DNA from: Coraliomargarita sp.
GTDB taxonomy: Bacteria > Verrucomicrobiota > Verrucomicrobiia > Opitutales > UBA953
Assembly (NCBI GenBank): GCA_024638885.1
Contig: JAHEJL010000002.1
Span: 1-64,000, forward strand
Length of the DNA stretch: 64,000 nt
Reading direction: 5' to 3'
Part shown: in pieces, positions 41,320 through 48,715 of the stretch
Numbering within the stretch: the first letter of the stretch is position 1
Layout of the letters: every line of letters begins with the position of its first letter
Notes under the pieces: generated by a model
The model's input: the letters and a program-made list of their open reading frames with translations, nothing else
Databases searched by the model: none
Told to the model about the DNA's origin: nothing
Position numbers and translations under genes: made by a program

Positions 41320-43305
41320 TCAGGCGACTTTACCCTGACGACGGCACCATTCAAGCCACATGCCGCGGAACGCGGTTTCCACCTTGCCCGTGAAGCCTTG
41401 GGCGTCGAGCAGCGGCGAGGACCGCAGGCGCTCGCGCAAGCCCGCGCGCAGCTCCGTGAGCGCCGCGGGATCGTTCGAGGTGCGGATCGCGAGGTCGACA
41501 TACGCGTCGACGCTGTCGACGGCGAAGGCGCCCAGGCCGACGTTGCTGAGGAGGCTGAGGCCGGCCCGGCCGAGGTTGCGTCGGCCCACCAGGCTGACGA
41601 CCGGCACGCCCATCCAGAGCGCGTCGAGCGTCGTGGTCATGCCGCCGTAGGGGAAGGTGTCGAGCGCGAGGTCGATCTGGTGGTAGCGCGCGAGCAAGGC
41701 GCCCTGCGAGAGTTCCGGCGCGGCGGGGACGTAGTCGGCGAAGCTCAGCTGCGTGGGCGCCACGCCGAGTTTCGTCAGCGCCTCGGTGAACCGCCGGCGG
41801 TGGCTGCCTTGCTTGGCGAGCAGCAGGAGGCGGGCGTCGGGCCGGGCGAGCAGGATGCGGGCCCACGCGCCCAGCACCTCGTCGTTGATCTTGCAGGAGT
41901 TGTTGAGCGAACCGAACGTGAACGGACGGCCCGTCGACGAGGGCAAGGCGTTCACCTCGGGGTAGCCGGCCGGCGGTTCGTAGCACGTCCAGCAATCGGG
42001 CAGCAGCCAGGCTTTTTCGCCGGATGAAGCGAGCTGATTACCGGCGGGCGGCTCGAGGTGCGCATCGGTCAGCCGGTAATCCATCGTCGAGAGCCCGGAG
42101 GTCTCCGGGTAGCCAAGCCAGGAGACCTGCAAGGGGGCGGGCTTCAGCGCGAAGACGTCGAGGCGGTTGTCCGACGTGTGGAGCGAGAGGTCGACGAGGA
42201 TGTCGATCCGGTCGTCGCGGATGCGGGCGGCGAGCCTGTCGGCCGGCCAGCCGGTGGTCTCGCACCAACCGTCGGCGTGGGCGCGGAACTGTTGACCGAA
42301 AGCGTCGGGGTGGGCGCCGGCATAGCAGAAGACCTCGAACTGCGCGCGGTCATGGCGGACGAACGAGGGCAGCAGGGCGCGGCCGACGACATGATCGCGG
42401 AGGTCCGCGGAGACGAAGCCGACGCGGAGTTTGCGGCCGGGCTCGGGCGTGACGGCGTGCGGGTCGGTCGGCGTGACGTGGAGCCGGTTCCAGGCCTGAT
42501 GCTGTTCGGCGATCTCCCCGTCCGTCGTGACGGGGTCGTAGTGCATCGTCAGGATCAGGTTGCTGCGGATCTCCTTCGAGTCGGGCTGAAGTTCGACGCA
42601 ACGGCGGAGCAGGCGGATGGACGCGCCGGCTTCGCCCAGTTCCTTGTGGATCACCGCGAGGTTGTTCAGCGGGATGGTGTTGTCCGGCTGGAGGCCGAGG
42701 GCGTGGCGGAAGGCCTCGGCGGCGCCGTCGAGGTCGCATTCCGACTGGAGCATCGCGCCGAGGTTCGTGGCCGCCGCGAGGTCGGTCGGGCGACGGCGCA
42801 GCATCTCGCGGTAATGGCCGATCGATTCCTGCGGTCGGCCCGCCGCGTGCAAGGCGAGGCCGAGCTGCAGTTCGCAGGGCTGGTTGTCGGGCTGCAGCGA
42901 AAGGGAGCGACGGTAGGCCGTCAGGGCTTCTTCCCAGCGTTGCAGTTGCAGCAGGGCGTTGCCGAGGTTGTAGTGGTGGGAAGGGCCGTCCGGCTGCAGT
43001 TCGATGGCGCGACGCAGGCAGGCGACGGCTGCTTCGGGCTCGCGCTGCTCGAGCAACCTGGCGCCGAGGTTGGCGTGGTAGTGCGGGATGTTCGGCTGGG
43101 CTTCGATGACCCGGCGCAGGTTCGCGAAGCCTTGTTCTTTGCGTCCCGTGTCCACTTCCACCAGGCCGATCAGGTGGATGAGGTCGGTCGCCTGCGGGAA
43201 GTGCTGGAGGAGCTGCCGGTAGAGGTTCTCCGCTTCGGCGAGCTTACCTACGCGATGGAGCTCCATCGCGTGGTTGAGCGCGGCCTGTGGGTCGGTGAAC
43301 TGCAC
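41320..43305 (-). CDS. TPR protein with O-GlcNAc-transferase-like (GT41) domain
   Basis: 661 residues, no signal peptide. Residues 1-270 contain about seven TPR units (for example AELYRQLLQHFP-like, HYHANLGARLLEQREPEAAV, HYNLGNALLQLQRWEEALTAY, PLNNLAVIHKELGEAGASI). Residues 300-640 are GT41: LRVGFVSADLRDHVV with the conserved His, FTFGSLNNSCKIND with the conserved Lys, and DTFPYGGMTTTLDALWMGVPVVSL in the nucleotide-sugar site. Predicted cytosolic transfer of a sugar from a nucleotide donor to Ser/Thr of proteins. Its targets are unknown; its operon neighbours are almost all exported proteins, which is odd for a cytosolic enzyme. Confidence 0.92.
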   Translation of the reverse strand: MQFTDPQAALNHAMELHRVGKLAEAENLYRQLLQHFPQATDLIHLIGLVEVDTGRKEQGFANLRRVIEAQPNIPHYHANLGARLLEQREPEAAVACLRRAIELQPDGPSHHYNLGNALLQLQRWEEALTAYRRSLSLQPDNQPCELQLGLALHAAGRPQESIGHYREMLRRRPTDLAAATNLGAMLQSECDLDGAAEAFRHALGLQPDNTIPLNNLAVIHKELGEAGASIRLLRRCVELQPDSKEIRSNLILTMHYDPVTTDGEIAEQHQAWNRLHVTPTDPHAVTPEPGRKLRVGFVSADLRDHVVGRALLPSFVRHDRAQFEVFCYAGAHPDAFGQQFRAHADGWCETTGWPADRLAARIRDDRIDILVDLSLHTSDNRLDVFALKPAPLQVSWLGYPETSGLSTMDYRLTDAHLEPPAGNQLASSGEKAWLLPDCWTCYEPPAGYPEVNALPSSTGRPFTFGSLNNSCKINDEVLGAWARILLARPDARLLLLAKQGSHRRRFTEALTKLGVAPTQLSFADYVPAAPELSQGALLARYHQIDLALDTFPYGGMTTTLDALWMGVPVVSLVGRRNLGRAGLSLLSNVGLGAFAVDSVDAYVDLAIRTSNDPAALTELRAGLRERLRSSPLLDAQGFTGKVETAFRGMWLEWCRRQGKVA

Positions 43306-43310
43306 CGTCC

Positions 43311-44204
43311 TCAGCGAAGCACCCCGACGAGCGGTTTGCCAGCCTCATCCAGCAGCTGGAACTCGTGCACGCCTTCCTTGCTGGCGTCCACGTACTTCCA
43401 GACGACCTGCTTCTCGCGGGTGATCTCGACGAGCTTCGGGTGCGGGGCGCGGGCCGCGTAGTTGCTGAAGACGATGTTGCCGTTGGGCAGCCAGGAGAGG
43501 GCGGTGGTCCGGTTCACGGGCACGCCGGCCAGGTCGCCGTCGCGCAGTTCCCAGACGACCTTGCCCGCGGCGTCCACTTCGATGATATGATTGCCCACCG
43601 TCAGGCTGATGAGCGTGTGGCCGGCGGCGTTGCGCAGGCAGCAGAAGGAGCGGTTGTCCGCGGTCGACTCCGGGCTCGGGCGTTCCCACACGACCTTGCC
43701 GGCGGCGTCGTATTCGCGCACCGTCCGGCCTTGCGGCACGAGGTAACGGCCGTCGGCCAAGGGGCGGGCCATGCGGCTCTGGAGGTGGTGGTTGCTGGTC
43801 TGTCCGCCCAAGGGGATCTCGACCTTGACGCTGCCGTCGCGGGCGACCTCGAGGAGGCGCGGCTTGTCGCCGGCCTCGGTGAGCATGACGTTGCCGTTGG
43901 GGAGCAGGACGGCCGTGTTCACCTCCGACTGCGTGCCTTTGTATTCCCAGACGATCTTCTGCTCGCGGGTGACTTCGACGACCGCGCCGCCGGGGTAGGC
44001 CTTGTTCTTGGAGAGCGTGAGCAGCAGGTTGCCGCTCGGCAGGACGTAGCCGTCACGGGTGGCCGCCGGGTATTGCCAGGTCGCCTTGCCGGAAGCGTCG
44101 ACGATCTGCGTCAGGCCGCCGAGCATCAGGAACGAACGGCCGGCGGGCTGGTCCGCGGCACCGAGGGTAAGGCTCGCGAGGAGCAGGAGGGCGAAGCGCA
44201 TCAT
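43311..44204 (-). CDS. Secreted arylsulfotransferase-like/PQQ-type beta-propeller
   Basis: 297 residues. The ATG at 44204 is part of an ATGATG whose first three bases overlap the upstream TGA (ATGA junction). Signal peptide MMRFALLLLASLTLGAA. Repeated blades contain GKATWQYPA, QKIVWEYKG, GKVVWERPS, GKVVWELRD and KQVVWKYVD, each a W-x-[YEL] strand ending typical of arylsulfotransferase-type and PQQ-like propellers. Interleaved LLPNGNVMLTE and WLPNGNIVFSN also recur. No catalytic His for sulfotransfer can be assigned, so a binding role is as likely. Translationally coupled to the esterase upstream and followed closely by the TPR-GT41 gene. Confidence 0.85.
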   Translation of the reverse strand: MMRFALLLLASLTLGAADQPAGRSFLMLGGLTQIVDASGKATWQYPAATRDGYVLPSGNLLLTLSKNKAYPGGAVVEVTREQKIVWEYKGTQSEVNTAVLLPNGNVMLTEAGDKPRLLEVARDGSVKVEIPLGGQTSNHHLQSRMARPLADGRYLVPQGRTVREYDAAGKVVWERPSPESTADNRSFCCLRNAAGHTLISLTVGNHIIEVDAAGKVVWELRDGDLAGVPVNRTTALSWLPNGNIVFSNYAARAPHPKLVEITREKQVVWKYVDASKEGVHEFQLLDEAGKPLVGVLR

Positions 44205-45397
44205 CTGATTTCTTGGTAGTCGGAAGTGAGGGTGAGTTTGCCGGCGTAGGCGTTGACATACCAGGCGGTCGTTCCCGGCGGCAAGGGGGCGGAGACCGTC
44301 GTGCCTCCGCCGCCGCTGGCGCCCGCGGCCGGCGTCTCGACCCACTGGCGCTTGCCGGTGAAGCCTTTGTCGGTCGTGGAGACGAGCACGGCGCGGTCGA
44401 GGGGCTTGGTCGAGGCGAAGGTCGCGACGGCGTGGCCTTGCTCGGTGACGGCGGAAGTCGAACGGCCCCAAGGTTTGCCGGTCTCGACGATGCTCTTCGC
44501 GAACGCGTAGCTGTCCGGGGGATTCCAGCCGGCCTGATGGCTATGGCCCATCTTGGTGATCAGCGAGACCATGCGCGGTCCCGGCGTCTTGCGGTAGTGC
44601 TCAGCCTGGCAGCCGAGCGGGAAGTGCGCGTCCTGCGGCCAGGACAGCCAGAGCACCGGCATCTTCACGCGGTCGGCGTAGTTCATGCCGTCCCAGACCT
44701 CCTGGTAGCCGACGTTGTCATGGAGCGCCTGCCCCCAGTGGTTCTCGGCGTCGAAGAGATGGCCGCAGCCGTAGGTCGGGATGCCGAAGGCGAAGCGATC
44801 GTCGAGGCCGATGATCGTGCTCGTGATGACGCCGCCCCAGGAGATGCCCATCACGCCGACCTTGGAGGGGTCGACTTCGGGCAGGGAGCGCAGGAGCGAG
44901 TTCGCCAGCATCGTGTCGGCCAAGGCGTGATACATCCACTGGTCCTTCAGCGGGAGCTTCGTGTCGGCGAAGGTGCCGTCGCGGGCCGGGCCGGAGAAGT
45001 CGTGGCGGGCCCAGGTGGAGCGACCCTTCTCCTTGCTGATGTTCACGTCGGTCTGGCCTTCGACCGCGATACTGATGGCGGCGAAGCCTTGGGCGTTCCA
45101 TTTCTGGACCCACTCCTTGAAGGCCGTGCCACCGCCGCCATGGACCAGCACCATGCCCGGGACCTTGCCGGTGCGGTTGGCAGGCAGGCCGATCCAGGCG
45201 AAGACGCGGGTCGGCTTTCCCTTCCAGGGCAGGGCGTCGTAGAAGATGGCGCGGACCGTGCCCTCGGCCTTGAAGCCTTCGGCCTCATAGGTCTTCGGCG
45301 CTGGGGCGCAGGTGTCGGTCAGCCCGAGCACGACCTTGCGGTCGGCGATGGTCTCGGCACCGAGCGTGACGGCGAGAAGGGCGAGGAGCAGGCGCAT
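44201..45397 (-). CDS. Secreted acetylxylan-esterase/dienelactone-hydrolase-like enzyme
   Basis: 398 residues. Signal peptide MRLLLALLAVTLGA. Oxyanion loop VHGGGGTAFKEWV, nucleophile elbow GISWGG (Ser), LSWPQDAHFPLG (candidate Asp) and KMGHSHQAGW (His) give a complete triad. The size and WARHDFSGPARDG/YGCGHLFDAENHWG blocks fit the acetyl-xylan-esterase-like clade. The last 60 residues form a small beta domain with a Gly-rich loop (GASGGGG). It likely deacetylates polysaccharides outside the cytoplasm. It begins one base after the SGNH gene stop and overlaps the propeller start by 4 bases. Confidence 0.88.
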   Translation of the reverse strand: MRLLLALLAVTLGAETIADRKVVLGLTDTCAPAPKTYEAEGFKAEGTVRAIFYDALPWKGKPTRVFAWIGLPANRTGKVPGMVLVHGGGGTAFKEWVQKWNAQGFAAISIAVEGQTDVNISKEKGRSTWARHDFSGPARDGTFADTKLPLKDQWMYHALADTMLANSLLRSLPEVDPSKVGVMGISWGGVITSTIIGLDDRFAFGIPTYGCGHLFDAENHWGQALHDNVGYQEVWDGMNYADRVKMPVLWLSWPQDAHFPLGCQAEHYRKTPGPRMVSLITKMGHSHQAGWNPPDSYAFAKSIVETGKPWGRSTSAVTEQGHAVATFASTKPLDRAVLVSTTDKGFTGKRQWVETPAAGASGGGGTTVSAPLPPGTTAWYVNAYAGKLTLTSDYQEIR

Positions 45398-45398
45398 G

Positions 45399-46091
45399 TT
45401 ATTGCTTGGCGAGTTCGCGGAGGATCGCGTCGACGGCCGCCTGGGCGATCAGGTCATAGGCCGGGGCGGTCCAGTGGAACATGTCGCCACGGGCCAGCTC
45501 GCGCTTCTCGACGAGCAGGCCGTAGAAGTCGACGACCGGGACGCCCATCTCCGCCATGACTTTGGCGGCCATGCGGTTCTGTTCGACGATGTTCGGGTTG
45601 ATCTCGGCGTTGAGCTCGGTCGGCTTGCCTTTGACCGTGACGGGCGTGCTGCTGGCCCAGAGGAGCTTGGCCTTGGGCAGCTTGGACCTCAGCACCTCGA
45701 CGTAGCCTTTCATCAGCGGCTCGAAAGTCCCGGGCTTGATGCGGCCTTCCTGCCAACCATGCAGTCCCATGTTGAAGACCACGACGTCGTAAGGGCCGTT
45801 GGCGAGGACTTCGGCGAGCAGCTTGTTGACGTGTTCGGACTGGTTGTAGGGGTTGACCCAGAGGTCGACGTTGGCCTTGCCCGTGAGGAGCTTCGTCGCG
45901 TGGCCTTGGTAACCGTTGAGGATCGAGTCGCCGATGAGCAGCACGCGAGGCAGCTTGGCGTCCTTGATGACGGCTTTCTCGAGGCGCCAGCCTTTGCCGT
46001 CGGACTGGACGCGCTTGTCGGTCTCGACGGGGGCGGGGCGGCCGGCCGCGAAGGCCGTCAGGGCGAGGAACAGGCAGAGCAGGGGGCGCAT
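45399..46091 (-). CDS. Secreted SGNH hydrolase
   Basis: 230 residues from the ATG at 46091 ([16 protein letters not shown], signal peptide). [17 protein letters not shown] gives the Ser block, [13 protein letters not shown] occupies the Asn-block position, and [17 protein letters not shown] supplies Asp/His. The usual Gly block is not obvious. Probable carbohydrate or lipid acyl esterase, first gene of a five-gene operon with the AXE-like esterase, propeller, TPR-GT41 and SGNH-DUF1080 genes. The frame is open to 46583, but that stretch translates the REP-like hairpin and the next gene in another frame. Confidence 0.88.
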   Translation of the reverse strand: MRPLLCLFLALTAFAAGRPAPVETDKRVQSDGKGWRLEKAVIKDAKLPRVLLIGDSILNGYQGHATKLLTGKANVDLWVNPYNQSEHVNKLLAEVLANGPYDVVVFNMGLHGWQEGRIKPGTFEPLMKGYVEVLRSKLPKAKLLWASSTPVTVKGKPTELNAEINPNIVEQNRMAAKVMAEMGVPVVDFYGLLVEKRELARGDMFHWTAPAYDLIAQAAVDAILRELAKQ

Positions 46092-46102
46092 GGGGGTGGA
46101 GG

Positions 46103-46132
46103 TAAGTAGGGCGTAATTTGCAGGGGGCGCAA
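46103..46132 (-). promoter_or_regulatory. Sigma70-like promoter of the 46091-39200 operon, short leader
   Basis: TTGCGC (46127-46132) and TACTTA (46103-46108) have an 18-base spacer. The -10 ends 11 bases before the ATG, leaving about five bases of leader (ACCCCC before ATG). Confidence 0.5.
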
Positions 46133-46135
46133 AAA

Positions 46136-46175
46136 CAATGGGGTCAGACCCCATTAATAGGGTCTGACCCCATTG
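46136..46175. repeat. REP-like hairpin, copy 2
   Basis: CAATGGGGTCAGACCC (46136-46151) and GGGTCTGACCCCATTG (46160-46175) pair perfectly over 16 bp around an 8-base loop. Same core as the hairpin at 33481, and again just upstream of a promoter. Confidence 0.88.
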
Positions 46176-46195
46176 CAGGGGAGGTGAGGGGCGGC

Positions 46196-47437
46196 TTACT
46201 TCTGGGTGAAGACGAACACGCCGTGCTTGTTCGCGATGACGATGTCCGGCTTGGCGTCGCCGTTCACCTTGCCGGTGAAGAACTGGGTGCCGACGCCGCT
46301 GTCGTCGTCGATGCGGCGCGGGACGTAGGTGGCGCCGCCCTTGCCGTCGCGGTTCAGCTCGAACCAATAGAGCACCGGCTCGGCGTTGGGCTCGTCGTCG
46401 CCCTTGATGCCGTGGGCCCAGCGGCGCTTGCCGCAGATGATGTCGGGGAGGCCGTCGCCGTTCATGTCCTCGAGCTGGATGGCGTGGATCTGGCTGAAAC
46501 CCTTGCCGTCGGCGTTCGCTTCCTTGGTCTTGCCGAGGATGACATGCTCGGCGAAGGAGCCGTCGGCGTTCTGTTCGAACCACGACAGGCCGTAGCTGTG
46601 GGCCTTGATGCTGGTGATGACGTCGTTGCGGCCGTCCTTGTTCACGTCGTAGACATACATCTGCGCGCCACCCTGGCCGAAATTGGCGGGATGGAACTTC
46701 CAGGGGCCGGGGACGGCGAGGTCCTTCGGCTGCTCATACCAGCCGTTGGCTTCGAGGATGTCGACGCGGCCGTCGCCGTTGACGTCGCCGGCGCCGTAGC
46801 CGTGGGTGTACTTGAAGATCTTCTGGTCGTTCTCCTTGGACTTCTCCGTGATCGCGTGGAACTTGGCCTTCCCGAACGGGTTCGCCCAATCGATCTCGGC
46901 GTAACCGAACTGCCCGCCATGACGGCCCTTGTTGTTCTTCGGATCCTTCACGAGGTCGCTCGTATGGCAGAGCAGCTCCGGCTTGCCGTCGCCGTTGATG
47001 TCGACGAGCTGGGGCGATTCGCCGTCGGCGACGTCGAAGATGTTATGGACCGTCCAAGGGCCGGCTTTGCCCTTCGGGTTTTCGTAGACGAGGGCCGGAT
47101 CACCCGGGAAACCGAAGACGAGGATGTCCGTCCAGCCGTCGCCGTTGAAGTCGTAGGCGTAGGAGATGAAGTAGTCGGAGTAGCCCGTCGCGCCGTTGAA
47201 GGGGGTCTTGTTCGGGCCTTTGTCGTGGGAGGGTTCGACGGCGTAGCTGATGCGCTGCTTGAAGTCGGGGCCCTTCCAGATGAACCAACCCGCGGCGACG
47301 TCGACGTGGCCGTCATGGTCGAAGTCGGCGACCGCGCAGCCTTCGGCCACGAAGTCCTTGGTCAGGGTCTGCTTGTCGAACGAGACAGGCGCGGCGGCGG
47401 CGGTCGCGGCGACGAGGAGGGGGGCGAGGAAGCGCAT
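46196..47437 (-). CDS. Secreted FG-GAP/VCBS-repeat beta-propeller protein
   Basis: 413 residues from the ATG at 47437 ([16 protein letters not shown], signal peptide). Calcium-binding loops recur: [87 protein letters not shown] and [15 protein letters not shown]. These are seven FG-GAP/VCBS repeats, enough for one propeller. No catalytic residue is apparent; binding or scaffold function on the outside is inferred. It is a single-gene unit under the ECF-like promoter at 47450-47478. A 155-codon upstream extension is antisense-like and rejected. Confidence 0.92.
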   Translation of the reverse strand: MRFLAPLLVAATAAAAPVSFDKQTLTKDFVAEGCAVADFDHDGHVDVAAGWFIWKGPDFKQRISYAVEPSHDKGPNKTPFNGATGYSDYFISYAYDFNGDGWTDILVFGFPGDPALVYENPKGKAGPWTVHNIFDVADGESPQLVDINGDGKPELLCHTSDLVKDPKNNKGRHGGQFGYAEIDWANPFGKAKFHAITEKSKENDQKIFKYTHGYGAGDVNGDGRVDILEANGWYEQPKDLAVPGPWKFHPANFGQGGAQMYVYDVNKDGRNDVITSIKAHSYGLSWFEQNADGSFAEHVILGKTKEANADGKGFSQIHAIQLEDMNGDGLPDIICGKRRWAHGIKGDDEPNAEPVLYWFELNRDGKGGATYVPRRIDDDSGVGTQFFTGKVNGDAKPDIVIANKHGVFVFTQK

Positions 47438-47449
47438 GGGGGTATCAGT

Positions 47450-47478
47450 AATACACCCAGCGCGCGGAATGGTTGCGA
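47450..47478 (-). promoter_or_regulatory. ECF-like promoter motif before the FG-GAP protein gene
   Basis: TCGCAA (47473-47478, continuing CC) and TGTATT (47450-47455) have a 17-base spacer. The -10 ends 12 bases before the ATG at 47437, predicting the leader ACCCCC. Confidence 0.5.
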
Positions 47479-47510
47479 GGAGTTTTTGGCCTCCGGCCTG
47501 CCCGCCGGGC

Positions 47511-48710
47511 TTACTCCAGGCGGCCGAACATGATGCGTTCCTTGCGGCTCGGGTCGGAGTCGCCCTGGGTGACGCTGAGCCAGATCTGGCCGTCGGCCTC
47601 GACGAACGTGGGGTATTGGAAGGACTTCGTGGTCTCGAAGCGGTATTTCCGGACCCAATGCTTCCCGTCCGTGGAGACATCGAGGTTGAAGACGCTCCGG
47701 CTGACCTTGTCGATCTGGGTGCGTTCCTGCCAGCCGAGGTAATAGACGCCTCGGAACTTGTCGAAGGTCGGCTTGGAGCCGGCGCCTTTCTGGACGAAGG
47801 GCTTCTCGCCGCCGGTGGTCCAGGTCTTGCCGTCCTTGCTTTCGGAGAACCAGTAGTTGTGGTCGCCGTTCTCCTTGCGGGAGATCGCGAGCCAGCTGCC
47901 ATCGGGCAGGCGGTTGACCGCGGGCTCGGTCAGCGCAGGTTCGCCCGGTCCGTTGAAGTGGCCGACGATCTCGAGCGTGTCGGCGGCGGCGTTCATCGTG
48001 CAGAGCGCCTGCTGGGCCCCGAGGTAGTTGTTGATGGCGACATAGGTCCGGCCGTCGAACTCCTTGAAGTTGTCGAACATGTACAGGCCGGCGTCGACCG
48101 GCTTGCGCTTGAAGCCCTGCTTGGCCGCATCGGCGTGGAGGGGCTTCGGCTGCAGGTCGAAGAGGCCCTCGCTCGTCTTGAGCTTCATGCGATGGATCTC
48201 CGCCTCGAACGTCATCGTCCGCAGGTCGAGGTCGCGATAATAGGTCTGGGACTGGCGCTTGCCGGGTTGTTCGCTGGCGAACCAGCAGCGCAGCGTGTGC
48301 GGGCCGACCTGCTTGACGCGCGGGACGAAGCAGGCGCCGACGGGCAGGGTCTCGTTGGCGAAGGCCTGCTCGGAGCGGGCGATGGTCATGACGTCGAGCA
48401 GACGTTCGTTACGCAGGTCGACGATCGAGAGGGTGGCGTAGATGAAGGGCCAGGAGGCGGCTTCGCCGGCCTGGCGGTCGTTGGCCTCCGCGACGATGAA
48501 CGCCCGGTCGCCGACGATGGCGAGGTGCGAGTCGTGGGCGCCCTTGACCTCCGGGCCGCTGACCTTGATGAGCCCGGCCATCACCTTGTCGGCGGCGGCT
48601 TTGGCGTCCCAGCCGGCCGGGAGGAGCGGAGCGGAAGATGGTCCGGCGTCCTTGGACGTCGCGCAACCGACGAGCAGGGCCGTGAGGCAAAGGAGCAGAC
48701 GGGTCTTCAT
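47511..48710 (-). CDS. Sialidase-like (BNR) propeller lipoprotein
   Basis: 399 residues. Leader MKTRLLLCLTALLVGC has a lipobox (LVGC). The sequence holds propeller features of exo-alpha-sialidase-like proteins: HDSHLAIVGDRAFIVAE, AVNRLPDGSWLAISRKENGDH, FSESKDGKTWTTGG (Asp box) and LDVSTDGKHWVRK (second Asp box). The sialidase Arg triad cannot be assigned by eye, so glycosidase activity is uncertain. Five bases downstream of the FAD oxidoreductase gene stop and last in the operon 52711-47511. Confidence 0.83.
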   Translation of the reverse strand: MKTRLLLCLTALLVGCATSKDAGPSSAPLLPAGWDAKAAADKVMAGLIKVSGPEVKGAHDSHLAIVGDRAFIVAEANDRQAGEAASWPFIYATLSIVDLRNERLLDVMTIARSEQAFANETLPVGACFVPRVKQVGPHTLRCWFASEQPGKRQSQTYYRDLDLRTMTFEAEIHRMKLKTSEGLFDLQPKPLHADAAKQGFKRKPVDAGLYMFDNFKEFDGRTYVAINNYLGAQQALCTMNAAADTLEIVGHFNGPGEPALTEPAVNRLPDGSWLAISRKENGDHNYWFSESKDGKTWTTGGEKPFVQKGAGSKPTFDKFRGVYYLGWQERTQIDKVSRSVFNLDVSTDGKHWVRKYRFETTKSFQYPTFVEADGQIWLSVTQGDSDPSRKERIMFGRLE

Positions 48711-48715
48711 GAAGG

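Noticed and set aside
33481..46175. Insertion sequence between the two REP-like hairpins
   Set aside because: The hairpins are 12.6 kb apart, enclose ordinary operons, and no transposase is present.
46196..47902. 568-codon form of the FG-GAP protein with a 155-residue N-terminal extension
   Set aside because: The extension is Ser/Arg/Pro/Ala-rich shadow sequence over the next gene; the ATG at 47437 starts a proper signal peptide 12 bases after a promoter motif.
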